Shown here piece by piece: positions 43,473 through 51,814 of a stretch of 64,000 nucleotides of DNA. How positions within the stretch are numbered: the stretch's first letter is position 1; each line of letters begins with the position of its first letter. The stretch is from the NCBI RefSeq assembly GCF_007753265.1, contig NZ_CP036349.1, positions 4,497,363-4,561,362 on the forward strand, in the 5' to 3' direction. The notes below the pieces were generated by a model. The model had not been told where the DNA came from, ran no database searches, and saw only the letters and a list, made by a program, of their open reading frames with translations. The position numbers were made by a program, and so were the translations under genes. Source of the stretch: Botrimarina mediterranea. Lineage in GTDB: Bacteria; Planctomycetota; Planctomycetia; Pirellulales; Lacipirellulaceae.

Positions 43473-45196
43473 ATGGCGAAGAAGAAGACGACACGCAAGG
43501 CGAAGGGCGACAACGCTGCGGCCGCCGCTCCTGCCACGCCCACCGACCTCGATTACGCCGACAAGCTCTGGAAAGCGGCCGATACGCTCCGCGGGCAGGT
43601 CGATGCGGCCGAGTACAAGCACGTCGTGCTCGGACTCTTGTTCCTCAAGTACATTAGCGACGCCTTCGCCGCGCGGCGTGACGAGCTGGCCGCCGAGCTC
43701 ACCGCCGACGGCATCCCCGCGGCGCAGCACGCCGGGCTCCTCGAGAGCCGCGACGAGTACGCGGCCGAGAATGTCTTCTGGGTCCCCAAGGCGGCCCGTT
43801 GGGAAGAGCTGCAAGCGCAAGCCACCAGCCCCAAGATCGCCACGCTGATCGACGACGCCGTGCTCGCCGTCGAAGCCGACAACCCCTCGCTGAAAAACAA
43901 GCTGCCGCGCGACTACGCTCGCCGCGGCATCGAGCCGATCAAGCTCAAGTCGCTCGTGGACCTCGTCGCCGACATCGGCTTCAAGGGGGGCCGCGACAAG
44001 GCCCGCGACACGCTCGGCCGCGTCTACGAGTATTTCCTCGGCAAGTTCGCCCAGGCCGAAGGCAAGCTCGGCGGCGAGTTCTATACGCCCCGCTGTGTGG
44101 TGCGCCTGCTCGTCGAGATGCTCGAGCCCTATGAGGGCCGCGTCTACGACCCGTGCTGTGGTTCGGGCGGCATGTTCGTCCAGTCCGAGCGGTTCGTCGA
44201 GGCCCACGGCGGCCGCCGCACCGACATCTCGATCTTCGGCCAAGAGTCGAACCCGACGACGTGGCGCCTCGCCCATATGAACGTCGCGCTGCGTGGCATC
44301 GAGGCGAACCTCGGCGAGAAGCCGGCCGACACGTTCCTCGCCAACCTGCACCCCGACCTGCGGTGCGACTACCTGCTCGCCAACCCGCCGTTCAACGTCA
44401 GCGACTGGTCGGGCCAGCTCTTGCGCGACGATGTCCGCTGGAAGTACGGCGCCCCGCCCGTGGGCAACGCCAACTACGCGTGGATCCAGCACTTCGTCCA
44501 CCACCTGGCGGTCCCTAACGGGAAAGGCGGGGGCGTCGCCGGGTTCGTGATGGCGAACGGCTCGCTATCGAGCAACTCGGGGGGCGAGGGGGACATCCGC
44601 CGCAGCATCGTCGAGGCCGACCTCGTCGATTGCATCGTCGCCCTTCCCGCACAGCTCTTCTACACGACCGGCATCCCGGTCTGCCTCTGGTTCCTGACAC
44701 GCGACAAGACGGGCCGCAACCTGCGCAACGGCTGCCCGAACCGGCCAAGGGCCGTAAGGGCGAGACGCTGTTCATCGACGCCCGCAAGCTCGGCGCGATG
44801 CAGACGCGGACGCTGCGCGTCTTATCGGGCGCGGAGGACGCCGAGCTGTTCGAGGGATCGCACGACCCGGGGCCCGACTCCGATATTGGCCGCATCGCCT
44901 ACGCATTCCGCCAGTGGCGCGGCGAGCCGGCGCCGAAGTGGTGGGATGAGAAGCAACACGGCGAGTGGAAGTACGCCGACCGTCCCGGCTTCTGCAAGGC
45001 GGCGACGATCGCCGACATCGCCAAGCACGCCCACGTCCTCACGCCGGGCCGTTACGTCGGCGCCGAGGATGTCGAGGACGACGGCGAGCCGTTCGCGGAG
45101 AAGTACCCGCGGCTGGTGGCGGAGTTGGAGACGCACTTTGCGGAGGGGGAGCGGCTAACGGTGGTGATCCGCGAGCGACTGAGGTCGTTGGTATGA
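43473..45196 (+). pseudogene. hsdM: type I restriction-modification DNA methyltransferase (HsdM), one-base frameshift
   Basis: An N6-adenine methyltransferase of type I R-M, about 574 aa once the frame is restored. The helical N-domain is at 25-190. The SAM site [10 protein letters not shown] is near residue 226 and the catalytic NPPF ([12 protein letters not shown]) near 304. At 44730-44732 the frame breaks. Upstream it reads [11 protein letters not shown]; the expected continuation [20 protein letters not shown] is in the +1-shifted frame starting at 44732 and runs to the TGA at 45194-45196. One missing G (AACGG-CTG for AACGGGCTG) explains it. If translated without the shift, the product ends at 45158 with a nonsense Arg/Ser-rich tail. 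It may be a real mutation, a phase variant or an assembly error. The end overlaps the hsdS start by ATGA. Confidence 0.88.
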
Positions 45197-46491
45197 ATAG
45201 AGATTGGCGTCAAGTCACGCTGGAAGAAGTCTCCGATCAAATAACGGTAGGCCACGTTGGTTCGATGGCCTCGCGCTATGTCGAAATCGGCATTCCATTT
45301 CTTAGGTCGCAGAACGTAAAGAGACTTCAGCTTGACTTATCGGAGACCAAGTTCATTCCTGAATCCTTCCACGCAGAATTGCAGAAGTCTCGGCTGCGTC
45401 CTGGAGACGTAGTAATCGTGCGAACGGGAGAACCGGGCTCCTGCGCGGTCATCCCGGATACTTTGCCGGACTCAAATTGTTCAGACCTCGTTATCGTGCG
45501 GCCGGGCTCCGAGTTGGATGCTCGCTTTCTTTCCTACTATGTGAACGCAGCGGCACAACACCACGTTGCGTCGCATCTAGTAGGGGCAGTCCAGCAACAC
45601 TTCAATGTTGGTGCAGCCCGGACGCTTCCTCTCAACCTCCCTCCTTTCTTTGAGCAACTGGCGATAGTTGGCGTGCTCGGCGCGCTCGACGACAAGATCG
45701 AGCAGAACCGGCGGACGGCGGAGGGATTGGAGAAGTTGGCGCGGGCGATCTTCCGGGCGTGGTTCGTGGACTTCGAGCCGGTCCACGCCAAGGCGGCCGG
45801 CGCCACGTCCTTCCCCGGCATGCCGCCCGCCGTCTTCGACTCGCTGCCGACCCGGCTGGTGGACTCGGAGCTGGGGCCCATCCCGGAGGGATGGGGAGTG
45901 GAGCGTCTCTCGACGATTTGCGAGGTCAATCCGAAACGAGCGATACGCAAGGGGGATGTCGCACCCTATCTCGACATGAAGGGCATGCCGACTTCTGGAC
46001 ACGCGCCTTCGGATTGGATCGATCGGCCCTTCGGTTCAGGAATGCGGTTCATCAACGGCGATACGCTGGTGGCGCGGATCACGCCTTGCCTAGAGAATGG
46101 CAAGACCGCGTACGTCGATTTCCTCGAACCGGATCAAGTAGCGTGGGGTTCTACCGAGTACATTGTCCTGCGGCCTCTCGATCCAAACCCTCCGATCTTT
46201 GCTTACTGCCTCGCGCGTACGGATGAGTTCCGCGACTTCGCGGTTCAAAATATGAGCGGAACAAGTGGACGGCAACGCGTACCGGCGGAAGCAATGGACC
46301 ACTACCGGCTAGCGAACCCATCGAGAAGTTGCGCCGAGGCTTTCGGCAAGATCGTCGAGCCACTCTTCGCGCGCGTGCGAGCGGGAATCGACGAGTCGCG
46401 AAAGCTTGCGGAGCTGCGGGACTACCTGCTGCCCAAACTGCTGAGCGGCGAGGTGCGGGTGAATCCCACGGCGGACGAGGAGGCAGCGTAA
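45193..46491 (+). CDS. hsdS: type I restriction-modification specificity subunit
   Basis: A 432-aa HsdS with two target recognition domains. The first half starts WRQVTLEEVSDQITVGHVGS and the second starts LGPIPEGWGVERLSTICEVN. The conserved helical spacers are EQLAIVGVLGALDDKIEQNR with LARAIFRAWFVDFEPV after it, and ESRKLAELRDYLLPKLLSGE at the end. It sets the bipartite DNA target for the HsdM and HsdR subunits. ATG 45193 overlaps the hsdM stop by 4 bp, showing translational coupling. The target-domain DNA is lower in GC than hsdM and hsdR, as expected for recombining specificity modules. The stop overlaps the next ATG by one base. Confidence 0.93.
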   Translation: MNRDWRQVTLEEVSDQITVGHVGSMASRYVEIGIPFLRSQNVKRLQLDLSETKFIPESFHAELQKSRLRPGDVVIVRTGEPGSCAVIPDTLPDSNCSDLVIVRPGSELDARFLSYYVNAAAQHHVASHLVGAVQQHFNVGAARTLPLNLPPFFEQLAIVGVLGALDDKIEQNRRTAEGLEKLARAIFRAWFVDFEPVHAKAAGATSFPGMPPAVFDSLPTRLVDSELGPIPEGWGVERLSTICEVNPKRAIRKGDVAPYLDMKGMPTSGHAPSDWIDRPFGSGMRFINGDTLVARITPCLENGKTAYVDFLEPDQVAWGSTEYIVLRPLDPNPPIFAYCLARTDEFRDFAVQNMSGTSGRQRVPAEAMDHYRLANPSRSCAEAFGKIVEPLFARVRAGIDESRKLAELRDYLLPKLLSGEVRVNPTADEEAA

Positions 46492-46991
46492 TGGACCCAA
46501 ATAAGCAAAAAGAAGAGTTCAGCCGGGGATACGTCCAATCGTTAGCGGCTGCGGCTGGTTTCTCGGTCTCGGAACCGAGCGTCGATGATGATAGTATCGA
46601 CCTCACCTTCCATAGGACCGGCGGTAAAGGGACGATACGGTCTCCAAGGTTCGATGCGCAGCTGAAGTGTTCTGCGCAGGCGTTGCCGACGACTGATTTC
46701 GGCTTCTCTCTGAAGCTCAAAAATTACGACGACCTTCGGGTACCCTCAGGCCAATTGGCCGTTCATCGAATACTGGTAGTGGTACTGGTTCCGGACGACC
46801 CTGCCGACTGGGCGAGATACGCCACCGCCCACCTCCCGCTCAAGCACGGGGCGTACTGGCTAAATCTCGCCGGAATGCCGACAAGTACGAATAAGACGGC
46901 GCAATCCGTTACGATTCCCTTCGGTCAATCCTTTACGGTGGATTCGCTATTGGCCATCATGGATGTCGTGGGAAATGGAGGTACTCCGTAA
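46491..46991 (+). CDS. DUF4365-domain protein within the type I R-M operon
   Basis: A 166-aa protein matching the DUF4365 pattern: EEFSRGYVQSLAAAAGFSVS at the N-terminus, DDSIDLTFHR near residue 37, FDAQLKCSAQ near 57 and a C-terminal hydrophobic strand set (HRILVVVLVPDD). The E...D...QxK spacing is that of a PD-(D/E)XK nuclease-like core with Gln in place of Glu. DUF4365 domains are known from several defence contexts. It overlaps hsdS by one base (TAATG) and the next gene by one base, so it is translated with the R-M operon. I infer an accessory nuclease or regulator. The composition is lower in GC than hsdM or hsdR. Confidence 0.75.
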   Translation: MDPNKQKEEFSRGYVQSLAAAAGFSVSEPSVDDDSIDLTFHRTGGKGTIRSPRFDAQLKCSAQALPTTDFGFSLKLKNYDDLRVPSGQLAVHRILVVVLVPDDPADWARYATAHLPLKHGAYWLNLAGMPTSTNKTAQSVTIPFGQSFTVDSLLAIMDVVGNGGTP

Positions 46992-48130
46992 TGCTCGACA
47001 CCTTCTCAAAAGCCGCAATCCGAACTGTTCGGCCCCTCGACGTTGCGCAATACCTCCGGTTCTCTGGCTGGGAGGAGACGCCCCGCCCTGCCAGCTCCGA
47101 TTCACAGTGGCGAGCCTGGCAACGAACTATTGGCGACGACGAATTCGAAGCGATAGTTCCCCGCGCGACGGATCGTGCGGATTATGCGCTCCGAGTCGCG
47201 GAGTTAATCGAGACAATCGCGGTAAGCGAAGGCCGCGAGCGCGAACAAGTCTTTTTTGACTTGCTACATGTCGGCTCGGACGTAATTCGAGTACGGATTT
47301 CTGATCCAGACTTTGAGGACGGCTCCCTACCTATAGAAGAGCATGCAATCGTCGCGCAGAGGACCAGCGATATCGTGCTCGCCGCCGCATGCGCGGCAGT
47401 TAGTCCTAAGCCCGTTTGGCGTTCGCGCCGGCCGGCTGAGGCTGTTGAGCAAGTCCGAGGTATCAGAATTGGGCAAAGCGAAATCGGAAGTTACATCGTC
47501 AAAGTAATCAACAGAATTACTCCAAGCCTAGAGCCAGACAGTCAAGAGACCGAAGAGCCGTTTGATCGTCGTGTCACCACGACGTTGGCCTCCGCTCTCG
47601 TTGCGTTGGACAATGCGTCTGAGCGGGCAGCCGTCTACTCAGAGATGGACGCTTTCAACCGCGCAGTGCAGTCCGGAGTAAGTGCGAATCTTTGCGATGC
47701 CGTCTCTGGCCTTTGGGGGGGGGACGATTCGCAGCGGCAGCTCGAGTTCATGTTCAGCTGGTCGCCAACTCGTCCTGTTGGCGCGACACCAATCCGTCGC
47801 GTTGGTTTCGGTTCCGATCGCGCGAGAGTGATCCGTGAAGCAGGAAGACTATTGCGTGAGAGAGCGCCGGAAGAAGATTTCCAGGTAGGCGGGTATGTCG
47901 TGAAGCTAGACAGAGCACCTGATAACGAGTCCGGATCGGTCGTTGTCGCCTGCGACATAGACGGCGCGACGCGTCGTATAAGTATGGTCCTGTCGGGGAA
48001 TAACTATAGGGCGGCAATCGATGCTCACCGCGACACCAATCTGTTCCGCGCGACCGGTCTTCTCTCCAAAGCTGGACGGACCTATTCGCTTGAACTGCCT
48101 CACAGCATCACGGTAGAGAGCGAGCAGTAA
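46991..48130 (+). CDS. unknown protein between hsdS and hsdR
   Basis: A 379-aa soluble protein with no signal peptide or membrane helix. I recognise no family. The N-terminal part (LDTFSKAAIRTVRPLDVAQY) looks helical. The C-terminal third is beta-rich (EDFQVGGYVVKLDRAPDNES, then SVVVACDIDGATRRISMVLS). The gene begins at the TAATG junction with the DUF4365 gene and precedes hsdR by 29 bp. A run of nine G at 47715-47723 lies in the reading frame (LWGGDD) and is prone to slippage. The coupling and gene order suggest that it works with the DUF4365 protein as a cargo pair inside the R-M locus (inference). Confidence 0.7.
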   Translation: MLDTFSKAAIRTVRPLDVAQYLRFSGWEETPRPASSDSQWRAWQRTIGDDEFEAIVPRATDRADYALRVAELIETIAVSEGREREQVFFDLLHVGSDVIRVRISDPDFEDGSLPIEEHAIVAQRTSDIVLAAACAAVSPKPVWRSRRPAEAVEQVRGIRIGQSEIGSYIVKVINRITPSLEPDSQETEEPFDRRVTTTLASALVALDNASERAAVYSEMDAFNRAVQSGVSANLCDAVSGLWGGDDSQRQLEFMFSWSPTRPVGATPIRRVGFGSDRARVIREAGRLLRERAPEEDFQVGGYVVKLDRAPDNESGSVVVACDIDGATRRISMVLSGNNYRAAIDAHRDTNLFRATGLLSKAGRTYSLELPHSITVESEQ

Positions 48131-48159
48131 ACTCCCAACCTGGTGCATAGGTCGCCGCG

Positions 48160-51100
48160 TTGCACGAATTCGCCGTCGAAGACGATACGCTCGAACTCCT
48201 CGCCGGCCTCGGCTATTCAGCCGCTAGGGGCGTCGATCTATCCGAAGCGGGCGACCGGACGCAGCAAACGGACTGGCTCCTGCGACCGCGGCTGGTGGCG
48301 GCGATCGGGCGGCTCAACCCGCAGCTCTCCGCCGACGATGTCGAGGGCGTCGTGCGGGTAGTCGCCGCGCCACCGCACCCGACGCTCGTCGAGAACAACC
48401 GCTGGCTGCACGGTCTGCTGACGGGGGGCGTCGATGTCGAGTACGCCGACCCGACGACCGGCGAACGCCGTGGCGACAAAGCCCAGCTAATCGATTTCGA
48501 CAACCCAGCGGCTAACGACTGGCTTGTCGTCCGCCAACTGACGATCGCCGGCGCCGGCGGCAAATCCGTCCGCCCCGACCTCGTGGTCTATCTCAACGGC
48601 CTGCCGATCGGCGTCGTCGAACTCAAGGACCCGACCGACACGGTAGCGACGCTCGACCGGGCGATCGACGATCGCCTCCGCAAGTACCAGCGGCTGGTCC
48701 CCGACCTCTACGCCGCGAACCTGCTGTGCGTCGCGTCGGATGGGCTACTGACGCGGGTCGGCTCGTTGACGGCGAATGCCTCGCGTTACATGCCGTGGCG
48801 GCCCGAGGCGGGGGGCGAGCCGTCTCTCGACGCGATGTGCCGCGAGCTGCTCGCGCCCGACCGGCTGCTCGACTACCTGACAAGTTGCGTCACGTTCGAG
48901 GAGGACGAACGCGGCGACATCGTCAAGAAGATCGCCGGCTATCACCAGTTCCGCGCCGTGCGGAAGGCCCGCGAGCGCGTGCTCACCGCGCAGCGGACGC
49001 CCGGCGCGCCGGTGGACGACAACCCACTAGGCCAAGCCGACGGCCGCGGCGGCGTCGTCTGGCATACGCAGGGCTCGGGCAAGTCGCTCTCGATGCTGAT
49101 GCTCGCTGGGGCGCTGGTGCGTCAGCCGGAGATGGCGAACCCGACCGTCGTCATCGTGACGGACCGCAACGACCTCGACGACCAGCTCTTCAGCACGTTC
49201 GCGATGGGGCGTGACCTGTTGCGGCAGGCGCCCATCCAAGCCGAGAGCCGCGAGCACCTGGCGGAGCTGCTGGACCGCGCCAGCGGCGGCGTGATCTTTA
49301 CGACGGTCCACAAGTTCACCGAACGGAAGGACCCCATCAGCGAGCGGCCGAATATCGTCGTCATGGCGGACGAGGCCCACCGCAGCCAGTACGGATTCGT
49401 CGAGGGGGGCGCCCGCTGGATGCGCGACGCGCTGCCGAACGCGACGTTCGTCGGCTTCACCGGCACGCCGCTCGAGCGCGACGACAAGAACACGATCCAC
49501 GTCTTCGGCGAGTACGCCGACGTTTACGACATCCGCCAAGCGGTGCTCGACGGCGCCACCAAGCCGCTCTATTACGAATCGCGGCTGGTGAAGCTCAAGA
49601 TTGACGACGCCGAGGCGGACGCCGCCGAGAAGCTCGTCGATGACCTCGCCGAAGCTGACGCCAGCGGCGCGGAGCCCGCGGGGACGGTGCGGGTGCGTCT
49701 CGAGCAGTTGGTCGGCGCGCCCGACCGGATCAAGGACGTGGCGAAGTTCGTCGTCGAGCACTGGGAGGCCCGCCGCTCCGCGATGGAAGGCAAGGCGATG
49801 CTCGTGACGATGAGCCGTATGATCGCCGCGCGACTCTACGAGGCGATCCGCGAGCTGCGGCCCGAGTGGCACAGCGACGACGACAAGCTCGGCGCGATGA
49901 AGGTGATCGTCACCGGCATGGCCAGCGACGAGGCGCCCCTCGCGCAGCACGGCCGCACCAAGGCGGCGCGGAAGGCGCTGGCGGCGCGGTTCAAGGACCC
50001 GGCCGACGAGTTCCGGTTGGCGATCGTCTGCGATATGTGGCTGACGGGTTTTGACTGCCCGCCGGCGCATACGATGTACCTTGACAAGACGCTCGCCGGC
50101 CACAACCTGATGCAAGCGATCGCGCGAGTGAACCGCGTCTTCGGCGACAAGCCGGGCGGCCTGATCGTCGATATGCTCGGGCTCGTGGACCAGCTCGCCG
50201 ACGCGCTGGAGACCTACACGCGCGAAGGGGGCACCGGCGACGCCGTCCAGAAGGTTCAAGACCGCGCCGTCCCGGTGATGAAGGACGCCTTCGAGACGTT
50301 GCAAAAGTTCCTGCATGGTAGCCGTTACGAGGAGGCCCTCAACCCGGGTTCGCAGTTCCTGCCGATCGCTCTGCGGGTGATCGACCATATCTTCGGCGCC
50401 GACGACGGCTGGAAGCGATACCAGCGCGAGCTAAAGAAGCTCTCGACCGCCTATGCGCTGGTCGTTCCGCGCGAGGAGGCGGAGGCGATCGTCGATCACC
50501 TGCGGTTCTTCCAGCAAGTCGCGGCGATGATCCGCAAGCGACTCGGCGATGACCGCGGCGGCGACCGCTCGAAGCAGCGCGACATCGACGCGGCCGTACG
50601 GCAGGTGGTGGGGGGCGCGGTAGACGCCGACGAGGTGATCGACCTCTTCGCCGTCGCGGGGCTCGAGGACGCCCGGCTCGACATCCTCTCGGACGACTTC
50701 CTGAAGCGCATCTCGGCGCTCGAGCAAAAGAACCTCGCCCTCGAGACGCTCAAGAAACTCCTGGCCGACGAGATCCGCACGACCGAGCGCACGAACTTGG
50801 TCCGCAGCCGCCAGTTCCGCGAGGCTCTTGAGGACGCGATCACCAAGTACACCAACCGGGCGATCGATACGGCGGAGATGATCGCCAAGCTGATCGACCT
50901 GGCGGTGACGATTCGCGACGCCAAGGCCGAGGGGCAGGACCTGGGGCTCTCGTCCGAGGAGGTCGCCTTCTACGACGCCCTCGCCGAGAACGGCTCGGCC
51001 CGCGAGGCAATGAAGTCGGACGACCTTCGATTTATGGCGCGCGAGTTAACGGAGATGGTCAAGAAAATGCCCAAGCTCGACTGGACCGAACGGGAGGCCG

Positions 51101-51225
51101 TCCGGGCGACGCTCCGCCGCAACGTAAGGCGGCTGCTGGCCAAGTACGGCTATCCCCCCGACCTCTCCGAGGACGCGACGCAGCTTGTGCTGAGGCAGGC
51201 GGAGCTATCGACGGAGGGGACGTAG
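48160..51225 (+). CDS. hsdR: type I restriction endonuclease subunit R
   Basis: A 1021-aa motor-nuclease subunit. The N-terminal PD-(D/E)XK nuclease shows Asp near residue 140 (VRPDLVVYLNG) and ELK near 154 (GVVELKD). The SF2 translocase has Walker A HTQGSGKS at 302-309, VTDRNDLDDQL near 334, DEAH at 404-407 (VMADEAHRSQYG), FVGFTGTPLE near 431, and the motif VI region QAIARVNRVFGDKPGG near 650. The C-terminal helical part contacts the methylase. The frame starts with TTG at 48160; an in-frame TAG 12 bp upstream excludes a longer start. Together with HsdM and HsdS it would cut unmodified invading DNA. Confidence 0.93.
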   Translation: MHEFAVEDDTLELLAGLGYSAARGVDLSEAGDRTQQTDWLLRPRLVAAIGRLNPQLSADDVEGVVRVVAAPPHPTLVENNRWLHGLLTGGVDVEYADPTTGERRGDKAQLIDFDNPAANDWLVVRQLTIAGAGGKSVRPDLVVYLNGLPIGVVELKDPTDTVATLDRAIDDRLRKYQRLVPDLYAANLLCVASDGLLTRVGSLTANASRYMPWRPEAGGEPSLDAMCRELLAPDRLLDYLTSCVTFEEDERGDIVKKIAGYHQFRAVRKARERVLTAQRTPGAPVDDNPLGQADGRGGVVWHTQGSGKSLSMLMLAGALVRQPEMANPTVVIVTDRNDLDDQLFSTFAMGRDLLRQAPIQAESREHLAELLDRASGGVIFTTVHKFTERKDPISERPNIVVMADEAHRSQYGFVEGGARWMRDALPNATFVGFTGTPLERDDKNTIHVFGEYADVYDIRQAVLDGATKPLYYESRLVKLKIDDAEADAAEKLVDDLAEADASGAEPAGTVRVRLEQLVGAPDRIKDVAKFVVEHWEARRSAMEGKAMLVTMSRMIAARLYEAIRELRPEWHSDDDKLGAMKVIVTGMASDEAPLAQHGRTKAARKALAARFKDPADEFRLAIVCDMWLTGFDCPPAHTMYLDKTLAGHNLMQAIARVNRVFGDKPGGLIVDMLGLVDQLADALETYTREGGTGDAVQKVQDRAVPVMKDAFETLQKFLHGSRYEEALNPGSQFLPIALRVIDHIFGADDGWKRYQRELKKLSTAYALVVPREEAEAIVDHLRFFQQVAAMIRKRLGDDRGGDRSKQRDIDAAVRQVVGGAVDADEVIDLFAVAGLEDARLDILSDDFLKRISALEQKNLALETLKKLLADEIRTTERTNLVRSRQFREALEDAITKYTNRAIDTAEMIAKLIDLAVTIRDAKAEGQDLGLSSEEVAFYDALAENGSAREAMKSDDLRFMARELTEMVKKMPKLDWTEREAVRATLRRNVRRLLAKYGYPPDLSEDATQLVLRQAELSTEGT

Positions 51226-51814
51226 GGGGCCGCCAGCGGCGTCGATGGGTCCTCCCTGGCAAGATCGGCCAAGCAGGAGCAGCAGACGAGGCAGGGGCGG
51301 TGAAGGGCGTCTCGGACCCGCCCTATCCGCGTCTCAAGCCAGGAGCGGCGTCTAGCAACGCCAGGGGGGCCGGCCTACGAGCATCCCGCCGCCCCGACCC
51401 TGGCGACGACAACCAAACTGGGGCGACGTCAGGGAGAGCCCCGCAAACTGCGTCGAATGATGTAACCGAAGTGGCTTTTGCGGATGTCGAAAGCCGCGCA
51501 GGCGTTTTAGCACCTGCGAAATATAGGGCTGCGACCGCGTTGTTCTTGTAACATCCCCAGCAGTAGCGCGACGACGGGGGCAAGCTTCTCGCTATCGATT
51601 CAACCGCTCAGTCGCAGAGGTTTTCCCCACCTCTCGCAGTTCGGCCAATGCGAAATTACCGACGAATGGTCCACCCGCAGTTCAAACGGGATCAGATCTG
51701 CATCGAGCGGTTCGGCCGACGTCGTGCAAGAGGACAGGCAAGTTCTCGAATGCTTTCGCGTCTTTCTCGCGATCTCCGCACGGCGTATCGATGCTGGCTG
51801 ATGGAGTCGATTCG
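51226..51814. other. 589-bp gap after hsdR without a supported gene
   Basis: Open frames of 65-85 codons on both strands look like shadows with low-complexity content. I saw no repeat of the tRNA-Val 3' end, no tRNA and no clear terminator. The stretch could hold the right boundary of the integrated element. Confidence 0.4.

Larger units (their letters stand above)
39284..51225. mobile_element. putative integrated element at tRNA-Val carrying a type I R-M system
   Basis: From the 3' side of tRNA-Val: tyrosine integrase, hypothetical, DUF1580, winged-helix gene with internal dyad repeats, then hsdM-hsdS-two cargo genes-hsdR, all on the plus strand. The order tRNA, integrase, regulatory/replication genes, cargo is typical of integrative elements. 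I searched by eye for a second copy of the tRNA 3' end up to 64000 and found none, so the right boundary is unknown. It may lie after hsdR or beyond the metal-efflux genes. Confidence 0.5.

Noticed and set aside
49027-50388. 453-codon frame antisense to hsdR
   Set aside because: The sense frame has all nuclease and helicase motifs; this is a mirror frame.
51226-51814. Right attachment site of the tRNA-Val element
   Set aside because: No copy of the tRNA 3' end longer than chance matches was seen by eye.
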